NCBI GenBank assembly: GCA_903813345.2
Contig: CAIIXF020000007.1
Location: forward strand, 33,200,538-33,264,537
DNA from: Owenia fusiformis
Lineage: Eukaryota > Annelida > Polychaeta > Sabellida > Oweniidae
Direction of reading: 5' to 3'
DNA: 64,000 bases
Made by a program: the position numbers and the translations under genes. Within the stretch, counting starts at the first letter, position 1; each line of letters opens with the position of its first letter. Positions 18,101 through 31,000 of this stretch are shown here, piece after piece. The notes beneath the pieces were generated by a model. It saw only the letters and a program-made list of their open reading frames with translations, was not told the DNA's origin and searched no databases.

Positions 18101-20500
18101 ACCACTCTGTTCAACTTGAACTATAACATCATTTTATACCATTAATTTCAATTTTCGAAAGAAAAATTTATTTCGTAACGCTCATCCGAGGAGGGTCTCA
18201 TCTTAAATGTGTCTCGTCCGGAGACGTGTCATCCCGAGATGACACCAGACATCACCACTCTGTTCAACTTGAACTATAACATCATTTTATACCATTAATT
18301 TCAATTTTCGAAAGAAAAATTTATTTCGTAACGCTCATCCGAGGAGGGTCTCATCCTAAATGTGTCTCGTCCGGAGACGTGTCATCCCGAGATGACACCA
18401 GACATCACCACTCTGTTCAACTTGAACTATAACATCATTTTATACCATTAATTTCAATTTTTGAAAGAAAAATTTATTTCGTAACGCTCATCCGAGGAGG
18501 GTCTCATCCTAAATGTGTCTCGTCCGGAGACGTGTCATCCCGAGATGACACCAGACATCACCACTCTGTTCAACTTGAACTATAACATCATTTTATACCA
18601 TTAATTTCAATTTTCGAAAGAAAAATTTATTTCGTAACGCTCATCCGAGGAGGGTCTCATCCTAAATGTGTCTCGTCCGGAGACGTGTCATCCCGAGATG
18701 ACACAAGACATCACCACTCTGTTCAACTTGAACTATAACATCATTTTATACCATTAATTTCAATTTTCGAAAGAAAAATTTATTTCGTAACGCTCATCCG
18801 AGGAGGGTCTCATCCTAAATGTGTCTCGTCCGGAGACGTGTCATCCCGAGATGACACCAGACATCACCACTCTGTTCAACTTGAACTATAACATCATTTT
18901 ATACCATTAATTTCAATTTTCGAAAGAAAAATTTATTTCGTAACGCTCATCCGAGGAGGGTCTCATCCTAAATGTGTCTCGTCCGGAGACGTGTCATCCC
19001 GAGATGACACCAGACATCACCACTCTGTTCAACTTGAACTATAATATCATTTTATACCATTAATTTCAATTTTCGAAAGAAAAATTTATTTCGTAACGCT
19101 CATCCGAGGAGGGTCTCATCCTAAATGTGTCTCGTCCGGAGACGTGTCATCCCGAGATGACACCAGACATCACCACTCTGTTCAACTTGAACTATAACAT
19201 CATTTTATACCATTAATTTCAATTTTCGAAAGAAAAATTTATTTCGTAACGCTCATCCGAGGAGGGTCTCATCCTAAATGTGTCTCGTCCGGAGACGTGT
19301 CATCCCGAGATGACACAAGACATCACCACTCTGTTCAACTTGAACTATAACATCATTTTATACCATTAATTTCAATTTTCGAAAGAAAAATTTATTTCGT
19401 AACGCTCATCCGAGGAGGGTCTCATCCTAAATGTGTCTCGTCCGGAGACGTGTCATCCCGAGATGACACCAGACATCACCACTCTGTTCAACTTGAGCTA
19501 TAACATCATTTTATACCATTAATTTCAATTTTCGAAAGAAAAATTTATTTCGTAACGCTCATCCGAGGAGGGTCTCATCCTAAATGTGTCTCGTCCGGAG
19601 ACGTGTCATCCCGAGATGACACCAGACATCACCACTCTGTTCAACTTGAACTATAATATCATTTTATACCATTAATTTCAATTTTCGAAAGAAAAATTTA
19701 TTTCGTAACGCTCATCCGAGGAGGGTCTCATCCTAAATGTGTCTCGTCCGGAGACGTGTCATCCCGAGATGACACCAGACATCACCACTCTGTTCAACTT
19801 GAACTATAACATCATTTTATACCATTAATTTCAATTTTCGAAAGAAAAATTTATTTCGTAACGCTCATCCGAGGAGGGTCTCATCCTAAATGTGTCTCGT
19901 CCGGAGACGTGTCATCCCGAGATGACACCAGACATCACCACTCTGTTCAACTTGAACTATAACATCATTTTATACCATTAATTTCAATTTTCGAAAGAAA
20001 AATTTATTTTGTAACGCTCATCCCAGGAGGGTCTCATCCTAAATGTGTCTCATCCGGAGACGTGTCATCCCGAGATGACACCAGACATCACCACTCTGTT
20101 CAACTTGAACTATAATATCATTTTATACCATTAATTTCAATTTTCGAAAGAAAAATTTATTTCGTAACGCTCATCCGAGGAGGGTCTCATCCTAAATGTG
20201 TCTCGTCCGGAGACGTGTCATCCCGAGATGACACCAGACATCACCACTCTGTTCAACTTGAACTATAACATCATTTTATACCATTAATTTCAATTTTCGA
20301 AAGAAAAATTTATTTCGTAACGCTCATCCGAGGAGGGTCTCATCTTAAATGTGTCTCGTCCGGAGACGTGTCATCCCGAGATGACACCAGACATCACCAC
20401 TCTGTTCAACTTGAACTATAACATCATTTTATACCATTAATTTCAATTTTCGAAAGAAAAATTTATTTCGTAACGCTCATCCGAGGAGGGTCTCATCCTA
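15126..20500 (+). repeat. Higher-order repetition of variant monomers in satellite A
   Basis: Linked markers recur in constant order: CATCCCAGG (CCC at 15126, 16809, 17880, 20022), then AATATCATT, CATCTTAAA (CTTA at 15448, 17131, 18202, 20344), TTTTTGAAAG and ACACAAGAC. Spacings of the first two markers are both 1683, 1071 and 2142 bp, i.e. 11, 7 and 14 monomers. A seven-monomer cassette appears to be the basic amplified unit. Confidence 0.85.
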
Positions 20501-22916
20501 AATGTGTCTCGTCCGGAGACGTGTCATCCCGAGATGACACCAGACATCACCACTCTGTTCAACTTGAACTATAACATCATTTTATACCATTAATTTCAAT
20601 TTTCGAAAGAAAAATTTATTTCGTAACGCTCATCCGAGGAGGGTCTCATCCTAAATGTGTCTCGTCCGGAGACGTGTCATCCCGAGATGACACCAGACAT
20701 CACCACTCTGTTCAACTTGAACTATAACATCATTTTAGACCATTAATTTCAATTTTAGAGAGAAAAATTTATTTCGTAGCGCTCGTCCGAGGAGTGTCTC
20801 ATCCTAAGTGTGTCTCGGCCGGAGACGTGTCATCCCGAGATGACACGAGACATCACCACTCTGTTCAACTTGAACTATAACATCATTTTAGACCATTAAT
20901 TTCAATTTTAGAGAAAAAAATTTATTTCGTAGCGCTCGTCCGAGGAGTGTCTCATCCTAAGTGTGTCTCGGCCGGAGACGTGTCATCCCGAGATGACACG
21001 AGACATCACCACTCTGTTCAACTTGAACTATAACATCATTTTAGACCATTAATTTCAATTTTAGAGAGAAAAATTTATTTCGTAGCGCTCGTCCGAGGAG
21101 TGTCTCATCCTAAGTGTGTCTCGGCCGGAGACGTGTCATCCCGAGATGACACGAGACATCACCACTCTGTTCAACTTGAACTATAACATCATTTTAGACC
21201 ATTAATTTCAATTTTAGAGAGAAAAATTTATTTCGTAGCGCTCGTCCGAGGAGTGTCTCATCCTAAGTGTGTCTCGGCCGGAGACGTGTCATCCCGAGAT
21301 GACACGAGACATCACCACTCTGTTCAACTTGAACTATAACATCATTTTAGACCATTAATTTCAATTTTAGAGAGAAAAATTTATTTCGTAGCGCTCGTCC
21401 GAGGAGTGTCTCATCCTAAGTGTGTCTCGGCCGGAGACATGTCATCCCGAGATGACACGAGACATCACCACTCTGTTCAACTTGAACTATAACATCATTT
21501 TAGACCATTAATTTCAATTTTAGAGAGAAAAATTTATTTCGTAGCGCTCGTCCGAGGAGTGTCTCATCCTAAGTGTGTCTCGGCCGAAGACGTGTCATCC
21601 CGAGATGACACGAGACATCACCACTCTGTTCAACTTGAACTATAACATCATTTTAGACCATTAATTTCAATTTTAGAGAGAAAAATTTATTTCGTAGCGC
21701 TCGTCCGAGGAGTGTCTCATCCTAAGTGTGTCTCGGCCGGAGACGTGTCATCCCGAGATGACACGAGACATCACCACTCTGTTCAACTTGAACTATAACA
21801 TCATTTTAGACCATTTATTTCAATTTTAGAGAGAAAAATTTATTTCGTAGCGCTCGTCCGAGGAGTGTCTCATCCTAAGTGTGTCTCGGCCGGAGACGTG
21901 TCATCCCGAGATGACACGAGACATCACCACTCTGTTCAACTTGAACTATAACATCATTTTAGACCATTAATTTCAATTTTAGAGAGAAAAATTTATTTCG
22001 TAGCGCTCGTCCGAGGAGTGTCTCATCCTAAGTGTGTCTCGGCCGGAGACGTGTCATCCCGAGATGACACGAGACATCACCACTCTGTTCAACTTGAACT
22101 ATAACATCATTTTAGACCATTAATTTCAATTTTAGAGAGAAAAATTTATTTCGTAGCGCTCGTCCGAGGAGTGTCTCATCCTAAGTGTGTCTCGGCCGGA
22201 GACGTGTCATCCCGAGATGACACGAGACATCACCACTCTGTTCAACTTGAACTATAACATCATTTTAGACTATTAATTTCAATTTTAGAGAGAAAAATTT
22301 ATTTCGTAGCGCTCGTCCGAGGAGTGTCTCATCCTAAGTGTGTCTCGGCCGGAGACGTGTCATCCCGAGATGACACGAGACATCACCACTCTGTTCAACT
22401 TGAACTATAACATCATTTTAGACCATTAATTTCAATTTTAGAGAGAAAAATTTATTTCGTAGCGCTCGTCCGAGGAGTGTCTCATCCTAAGTGTGTCTCG
22501 GCCGGAGACGTGTCATCCCGAGATGACACGAGACATCACCACTCTGTTCAACTTGAACTATAACATCATTTTAGACCATTAATTTCAATTTTAGAGAGAA
22601 AAATTTATTTTGTAGCGCTCGTCCGAGGAGTGTCTCATCCTAAGTGTGTCTCGGCCGGAGACGTGTCATCCCGAGATGACACGAGACATCACCACTCTGT
22701 TCAACTTGAACTATAACATCATTTTAGACCATTAATTTCAATTTTAGAGAGAAAAATCTATTTCGTAGCGCTCGTCCGAGGAGTGTCTCATCCTTAGTGT
22801 GTCTCGGCCGGAGACGTGTCATCCCGAGATGACACGAGACATCACCACTCTGTTCAACTTGAACTATAACATCATTTTAGACCATTAATTTCAATTTTAG
22901 AGAGAATAATTTATTT

Positions 22917-23152
22917 CGTAGCGCTCGTCCGAGGAGTGTCTCATCCTAAGTCGGGATGACACGAGACATCACCACTCTGTTCAACTTGAACTATAACATC
23001 ATTTTAGACCATTAATTTCAATTTTAGAGAGAAAAATTTATTTCGTAGCGCTCGTCCGAGGAGATGACACGAGACATCACCACTCTGTTCAACTTGAACT
23101 ATAACATCATTATAGACCATTAATTTCAATTTTAGAGAGAAAAATTTATTTC
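22917..23152 (+). repeat. Two consecutive shortened satellite B monomers
   Basis: Distances between successive CGTAGCG boxes are 127 and 108 bp instead of 153. The first lacks 26 bp around CCTAAGT|CGGGATGAC; the second lacks 45 bp joined at a GAG microhomology (GTCCGAGGAGATGAC). Confidence 0.85.
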
Positions 23153-23563
23153 GTAGCGCTCGTCCGAGGAGTGTCTCATCCTAATTGTGTCTCGGCTGGA
23201 GACGTGTCATCCCGAGATGACACGAGACATCACCACTCTGTTCAACTTAAACTATAACATCATTTTAGACCATTAATTTCAATTTTAGAGAGAAAAATTT
23301 ATTTCGTAGCGCTCGTCCGAGGAGTGTCTCATCCTAAGTGTGTCTCGGCCGGAGACGTGTCATCCCGAGATGACACGAGACATCACCACTCTGTTCAACT
23401 TGAACTATAACATCATTTTAGACCATTAATTTCAATTTTAGAGAGAAAAATTTATTTCGTAGCGCTCGTCCGAGGAGTGTCTCATCCTAAGTGTGTCTCG
23501 GCCGGAGACGTGTCATCCAGAGATGACATGAGACATCACCACTCTGTTCAACTTGAACTATAA

Positions 23564-25093
23564 CATAATTTTAGACCATTAATTTCAATTTTAGAGAGAA
23601 AAATTTATTTCGTAGCGCTCGTCTGAGGAGTGTCTCATCCTAAGTGTGTCTCGGCCGGAGACGTGTCATCCCGAGATGACACGAGACATCACCACTCTGT
23701 TCAACTTGAACTATAACATCATTTTAGACCATTAAATTCAATTTTAGAGAGAAAAATTTATTTCGTAGCGCTCGTCCGAGGAGTGTCTCATCCTAAGTGT
23801 GTCTCGGCCGGAGACGTGTCATCCCGAGATGACACGAGACATCACCACTCTGTTCAACTTGAACTATAACATCATTTTAGACCATTAATTTCAATTTTAG
23901 AGAGAAAAATTTATTTCGTAGCGCTCGTCCGAGGAGTGTCTCATCCTAAGTGTGTCTCGGCCGGAGACGTGTCATCCCGAGATGACACGAGACATCACCA
24001 CTCTGTTCAACTTGAACTATAACATCATTTTAGACCATTAATTTCAATTTTAGAGAGAAAAATTTATTTCGTAGCGCTCGTCCGAGGAGTGTCTCATCCT
24101 AAGTGTGTCTCGGCCGGAGACGTGTCATCCCGAGATGACACGAGACATCACTACTCTGTTCAACTTGAACTATAACATCATTTTAGACCATTAATTTCAA
24201 TTTTAGAGAGAAAAATTTATTTCGTAGCGCTCGTCCGAGGAGTGTCTCATCCTAAGTGTGTCTCGGCCGGAGACGTGTCATCCCGAGATGACACGAGACA
24301 TCACCACTCTGTTCAACTTGAACTATAACATAATTTTAGACCATTAATTTCAATTTTAGAGAGAAAAATTTATTTCGTAGCGCTCGTCTGAGGAGTGTCT
24401 CATCCTAAGTGTGTCTCGGCCGGAGACGTGTCATCCCGAGATGACACGAGACATCACCACTCTGTTCAACTTGAACTATAACATCATTTTAGACCATTAA
24501 ATTCAATTTTAGAGAGAAAAATTTATTTCGTAGCGCTCGTCCGAGGAGTGTCTCATCCTAAGTGTGTCTCGGCCGGAGACGTGTCATCCCGAGATGACAC
24601 GAGACATCACCACTCTGTTCAACTTGAACTATAACATCATTTTAGACCATTAATTTCAATTTTAGAGAGAAAAATTTATTTCGTAGCACTCGTCCGAGGA
24701 GTGTCTCATCCTAAGTGTGTCTCGGCCGGAGACGTGTCATCCCGAGATGACACGAGACATCACCACTCTGTTCAACTTGAACTATAACATCATTTTAGAC
24801 CATTAATTTCAATTTTAGAGAGAAAAATTTATTTCGTAGCGCTCGTCCGAGGAGTGTCTCATCCTAAGTGTGTCTTGGCCGGAGACGTGTCATCCCGAGA
24901 TGACACGAGACATCACCACTCTGTTCAACTTAAACTATAACATCATTTTAGACCATTAATTTCAATTTTAGAGAGAAAAATTTATTTCGTAGCGCTCGTC
25001 CGAGGAGTGTCTCATCCTAAGTGTGTCTCGGCCGGAGACGTGTCATCCCGAGATGACACGAGACATCACCACTCTGTTCAACTTGAACTATAA
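23564..25093 (+). repeat. Five-monomer (765-bp) repetition in satellite B
   Basis: The linked variants ACATAATTTT, CTCGTCTGAGG and ATTAAATTCAAT occur from 23564 and again from 24329, 765 bp = 5 x 153 apart. CGTCTGAGG and ATTAAATTC recur near 27141 and 27406. Confidence 0.75.
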
Positions 25094-28000
25094 CATCATT
25101 TTAGACCATTAATTTCAATTTTAGAGAGAAAAATTTATTTCGTAGCGCTCGTCCGAGGAGTGTCTCATCCTAAGTGTGTCTCGGCCGGAGACGTGTCATC
25201 CCGAGATGACACGAGACATCACCACTCTGTTCAACTTGAACTATAACATCATTTTAGACCATTAATTTCAATTTTAGAGAGAAAAATTTATTTCGTAGCG
25301 CTCGTCCGAGGAGTGTCTCATCCTAAGTGTGTCTCGGCCGGAGACGTGTCATCCCGAGATGACACGAGACATCACCACTCTGTTCAACTTGAACTATAAC
25401 ATCATTTTAGACCATTAATTTCAATTTTAGAGAGAAAAATTTATTTCGTAGCGCTCGTCCGAGGAGTGTCTCATCCTAAGTGTGTCTCGGCCGGAGACGT
25501 GTCATCCCGAGATGACACGAGACATCACCACTCTGTTCAACTTGAACTATAACATCATTTTAGACCATTAATTTCAATTTTAGAGAGAAAAATTTATTTC
25601 GTAGCGCTCGTCCGAGGAGTGTCTCATCCTAAGTGTGTCTCGGCCGGAGACGTGTCATCCCGAGATGACACGAGACATCACCAGTCTGTTCAACTTGAAC
25701 TATAACATCATTTTAGACCATTAATTTCAATTTTAGAGAGAAAAATTTATTTCGTAGCGCTCGTCCGAGGAGTGTCTCATCCTAAGTGTGTCTCCGCCGG
25801 AGACGTGTCATCCCGAGATGACACGAGACATCACCACTCTGTTCAACTTGAACTATAACATCATTTTAGACCATTAATTTCAATTTTAGAGAGAAAAATT
25901 TATTTCGTAGCGCTCGTCCGAGGAGTGTCTCATCCTAAGTGTGTCTCGGCCGGAGACGTGTCATCCCGAGATGACACGAGACATCACCACTCTGTTCAAC
26001 TTGAACTATAACATCATTTTAGACCATTAATTTCAATTTTAGAGAGAAAAATTTATTTTGTAGCGCTCGTCCGAGGAGTGTCTCATCCTAAGTGTGTCTC
26101 GGCCGGAGACGTGTCATCCCGAGATGACACGAGACATCACCACTCTGTTCAACTTGAACTATAACATCATTTTAGACCATTAATTTCAATTTTAGAGAGA
26201 AAAATTTATTTCGTAGCGCTCGTCCGAGGAGTGTCTCATCCTAAGTGTGTCTCGGCCGGAGACGTGTCATCCCGAGATGACACGAGACATCACCACTCTG
26301 TTCAACTTGAACTATAACATCATTTTAGACCATTAATTTCAATTTTAGTGAGAAAAATTTATTTCGTAGCGCTCGTCCGAGGAGTGTCTCATCCTAAGTG
26401 GGTCTCGGCCGGAGACGTGTCATCCCGAGATGACACGAGACATCACCACTCTGTTCAACTTGAACTATAACATCATTTTAGACCATTAATTTCAATTTTA
26501 GAGAGAAAAATTTATTTCGTAGCGCTCGTCCGAGGAGTGTCTCATCCTAAGTGTGTCTCGGCCGGAGACGTGTCATCCCGAGATGACACGAGACATCACC
26601 ACTCTGTTCAACTTGAACTATAACATCATTTTAGACCATTAATTTCAATTTTAGAGAGAAAAATTTATTTCGTAGCGCTCGTCCGAGGAGTGTCTCATCC
26701 TAAGTGTGTCTCGGCCGGAGACGTGTCATCCCGAGATGACACGAGACATCACCACTCTGTTCAACTTGAACTATAACATCATTTTAGACCATTAATTTCA
26801 ATTTTAGAGAGAAAAATTTATTTCGTAGCGCTCGTCCGAGGAGTGTCTCATCCTAAGTGTGTCTCGGCCGGAGACGTGTCATCCCGAGATGACACGAGAC
26901 ATCACCACTCTGTTCAACTTGAACTATAACATCATTTTAGACCATTAATTTCAATTTTAGAGAGAAAAATTTATTTCGTAGCGCTCGTCCGAGGAGTGTC
27001 TCATCCTAAGTGTGTCTCGGCCGGAGACGTGTCATCCCGAGATGACACGAGACATCACCACTCTGTTCAAATTGAACTATAACATCATTTTAGACCATTA
27101 ATTTCAATTTTAGAGAGAAAAAATTATTTCGTAGCGCTCGTCTGAGGAGTGTCTCATCCTAAGTGTGTCTCGGCCGGAGACGTGTCATCCCGAGATGACA
27201 CGAGACATCACCACTCTGTTCAACTTGAACTATAACATCATTTTAGACCATTAATTTCAATTTTAGAGAGAAAAATTTATTTTCGTAGCGCTCGTCCGAG
27301 GAGTGTCTCATCCTAAGTGTGTCTCGGCCGGAGACGTGTCATCCCGAGATGACACGAGACATCACCACTCTGTTCAACTTGAACTATAACATCATTTTAG
27401 ACCATTAAATTCAATTTTAGAGAGAAAAATTTATTTCGTAGCGCTCGTCCGAGGAGTGTCTCATCCTAAGTGTGTCTCGGCCGGAGACGTGTCATCCCGA
27501 GATGACACGAGACATCACCACTCTGTTCAACTTGAACTATAACATCATTTTAGACCATTAATTTCAATTTTAGAGAGAAAAATTTATTTCGTAGCGCTCG
27601 TCCGAGGAGTGTCTCATCCTAAGTGTGTCTCGGCCGGAGACGTGTCATCCTGAGATGACACGAGACATCACCACTCTGTTCAACTTGAACTATAACATCA
27701 TTTTAGACCATTAATTTCAATTTTAGAGAGAAAAATTTATTTCGTAGCGCTCGTCCGAGGAGTGTCTCATCCTAAGTGTGTCTCGGCCGGAGACGTTTCA
27801 TCCCGAGATGACACGAGACATCACCACTCTGTTCAACTTGAACTATAACATCATTTTAGACCATTAATTTCAATTTTAGAGAGAAAAATTTATTTCGTAA
27901 CGCTCGTCCGAGGAGTGTCTCATCCTAAGTGTGTCTCGGCCGGAGACGTGTCATCTCGAGATGACACGAGACATCACTACTCTGTTCAACTTGAATTATA

Positions 28001-31000
28001 ACATCATTTTAGACCATTAATTTCAATTTTAGAGAGAAAAATTTATTTCGTAGCGCTCGTCCGAGTAGTGTCTCATCCTAAGTGTGTCTCGGCCGGAGAC
28101 GTGTCATCCCGAGATGACACGAGACATCACCACTCTGTTCAACTTGAACTATAACATCATTTTAGACCATTAATTTCAATTTTAGAGAGAAAAATTTATT
28201 TCGTAGCGCTCGTCCGAGGAGTGTCTCATCCGAAGTGTGTCTCGGCCGGAGACGTGTCATCCCGAGATGACACGAGACATCACCACTCTGTTCAACTTGA
28301 ACTATAACATCATTTTAGACCATTAATTTCAATTTAGAGAGAAAAATTTATTTCGTAGCGCTCGTCCGAGGAGTGTCTCATCCTAAGTGTGTCTCGGCCG
28401 GAGACGTGTCATCCCGAGATGACACGAGACATCACCACTCTGTTCAACTTGAACTATAACATCATTTTAGACCATTAATTTCAATTTTAGAGAGAAAAAT
28501 TTATTTCGTAGCGCTCGTCCGAGGAGTGTCTCATCCTAAGTGTGTCTCGGCCGGAGACGTGTCATCCCGAGATGACACGAGACATCACCACTCAGTTCAA
28601 CTTGAACTATAACATCATTTTAGACCATTAATTTCAATTTTAGAGAGAAAAATTTATTTCATAGCGCTCGTCCGAGGAGTGTCTCATCCTAAGTGTGTCT
28701 CGGCCGGAGACGTGTCATCCCGAGATGACACGAGACATCACCACTCTGTTCAACTTGAACTATAACATCATTTTAGACCATTAATTTCAATTTTAGAGAG
28801 AAAAATTTATTTCGTAGCGCTCGTCCGAGGAGTGTCTCATCCTAAGTGTGTCTCGGCCGGAGACGTGTCATCCCGAGATGACACGAGACATCACCACTCT
28901 GTTCAACTTGAACTATAACATCATTTTAGACCATTAATTTCAATTTTAGAGAGAAAAATTTATTTCGTAGCGCTCGTCCGAGGAGTGTCTCATCCTAAGT
29001 GTGTCTCGGCCGGAGACGTGTCATCCCGAGATGACACAAGACATCACCACTCTGTTCAACTTGAACTATAACATCATTTTAGACCATTAATTTCAATTTT
29101 AGAGAGAAAAATTTATTTCGTAGCGCTCGTCCGAGGAGTGTCTCATCCTAAGTGTGTCTCGGCCGGAGACGTGTCATCCCGAGATGACACGAGACATCAC
29201 CACTCTGTTCAACTTGAACTATAACATCATTTTAGACCATTAATTTCAATTTTAGAGAGAAAAATTTATTTCGTAGCGCTCGTCCGAGGAGTGTCTCATC
29301 CTAAGTGTGTCTCGGCCGGAGACGTGTCATCCCGAGATGACACGAGACATCACCACTCTGTTCAACTTGAACTATAACATCATTTTAGACCATTAATTTC
29401 AATTTTAGAGAGAAAAATTTATTTCGTAGCGCTCGTCCGAGGAGTGTCTCATCCTAAGTGTGTCTCGGCCGGAGACGTGTCATCCCGAGATGACACGAGA
29501 CATCACCACTCTGTTCAACTTGAACTATAACATCATTTTAGACCATTAATTTCAATTTTAGAGAGAAAAATTTATTTCGTAGCGCTCGTCCGAGGAGTGT
29601 CTCATCCTAAGTGTGTCTCGGCCGGAGACGTGTCATCCCGAGATGACACGAGACATCACCACTCTGTTCAACTTGAACTATAACATCATTTTAGACCATT
29701 AATTTCAATTTTAGAGAGAAAAATTTATTTCGTAGCGCTCGTCCGAGGAGTGTCTCATCCTAAGTGTGTCTCGGCTGGAGACGTGTCATCCCGAGATGAC
29801 ACGAGACATCACCACTCTGTTCAACTTGAACTATAACATCATTTTAGACCATTAATTTCAATTTTAGAGAGAAAAATTTATTTCGTAGCGCTCGTCCGAG
29901 GAGTGTCTCATCCTAAGTGTGTCTCGGCCGGAGACGTGTCATCCCGAGATGACACGAGACATCACCACTCTGTTCAACTTGAACTATAACATCATTTTAG
30001 ACCATTAATTTCAATTTTAGAGAGAAAAATTTATTTCGTAGCGCTCGTCCGAGGAGTGTCTCATCCTAAGTGTGTCTCGGCCGGAGACGTGTCATCCCGA
30101 GATGACACGAGACATCACCACTCTGTTCAACTTGAACTATAACATCATTTTAGACCATTAATTTCAATTTTAGAGAGAAAAATTTATTTCGTAGCGCTCG
30201 TCCGAGGAGTGTCTCATCCTAAGTGTGTCTCGGCCGGAGACGTGTCATCCCGAGATGACACGAGACATTACCACTCTGTTCGACTTGAACTATAACATCA
30301 TTTTAGACCATTAATTTCAATTTTAGAGAGAAAAATTTATTTCGTAGCGCTCGTCCGAGTAGTGTCTCATCCTAAGTGTGTCTCGGCCGGAGACGTGTCA
30401 TCCCGAGATGACACGAGACATCACCACTCTGTTCAACTTGAACTATAACATCATTTTAGACCATTAATTTCAATTTTAGAGAGAAAAATTTATTTCGTAG
30501 CGCTCGTTCGAGGAGTGTCTCATCCTAAGTGTGTCTCGGCTGGAGACGTGTCATCCCGAGATGACACGAGACATCACCACTCTGTTCAACTTGAACTATA
30601 ACATCATTTTAGACCATTAATTTCAATTTTAGAGAGAAAAATTTATTTCGTAGCGCTCGTCCGAGGAGTGTGTCATCCTAAGTGTGTCTCGGCCGGAGAC
30701 GTGTCATCCCGAGATGACACGAGACATCACCACTCTGTTCAACTTGAACTATAACATCATTTTACACCATTAATTTCAATTTTAGAGAGAAAAATTTATT
30801 TCGTAGCGCTCGTCCGAGGAGTGTCTCATCCTAAGTGTGTCTCGGCCGGAGACGTGTCATCCCGAGATGACACGAGACATCACCACTCTGTTCAACTTGA
30901 ACTATAACATCATTTTAGACCATTAATTTCAATTTTAGAGAGAAAAATTTATTTCGTAGCGCTCGTCCGAGGAGTGTCTCATCCTAAGTGTGTCTCGGTC

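Larger units (their letters stand above)
10653..20736 (+). repeat. 153-bp satellite array, subfamily A (about 66 monomers)
   Basis: Head-to-tail repeat with a 153-bp period; 66 periods plus one base separate the CGTAAC box at 10676 from the equivalent box at 20775. Hallmarks are TTATACCATT, TTTTCGAAAG, CGTAACGCTCATCCGAGG, CTAAATGTGTCTCGTCCGG and GATGACACCAGAC. All monomers have one orientation. Apart from one extra A near 11127, variants are substitutions. Each monomer has about eight CpG and a TCCGGA (BspEI) site. Although 153 is 3 x 51, the frames are closed by stops and no protein is encoded. The length and the long homogeneous array fit a heterochromatic, possibly centromere-proximal, satellite (inference). 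Confidence 0.95.

Noticed and set aside
10653-20736. Hammerhead ribozyme core on the minus strand of satellite A (CGGATGA-GCGTTAC-GAAA)
   Set aside because: The invariant CTGATGA is CGGATGA, stem II would have about one base pair, and I find no matching stem III with a cleavage triplet. It may still merit a covariance-model search, since animal satellites can carry such ribozymes.
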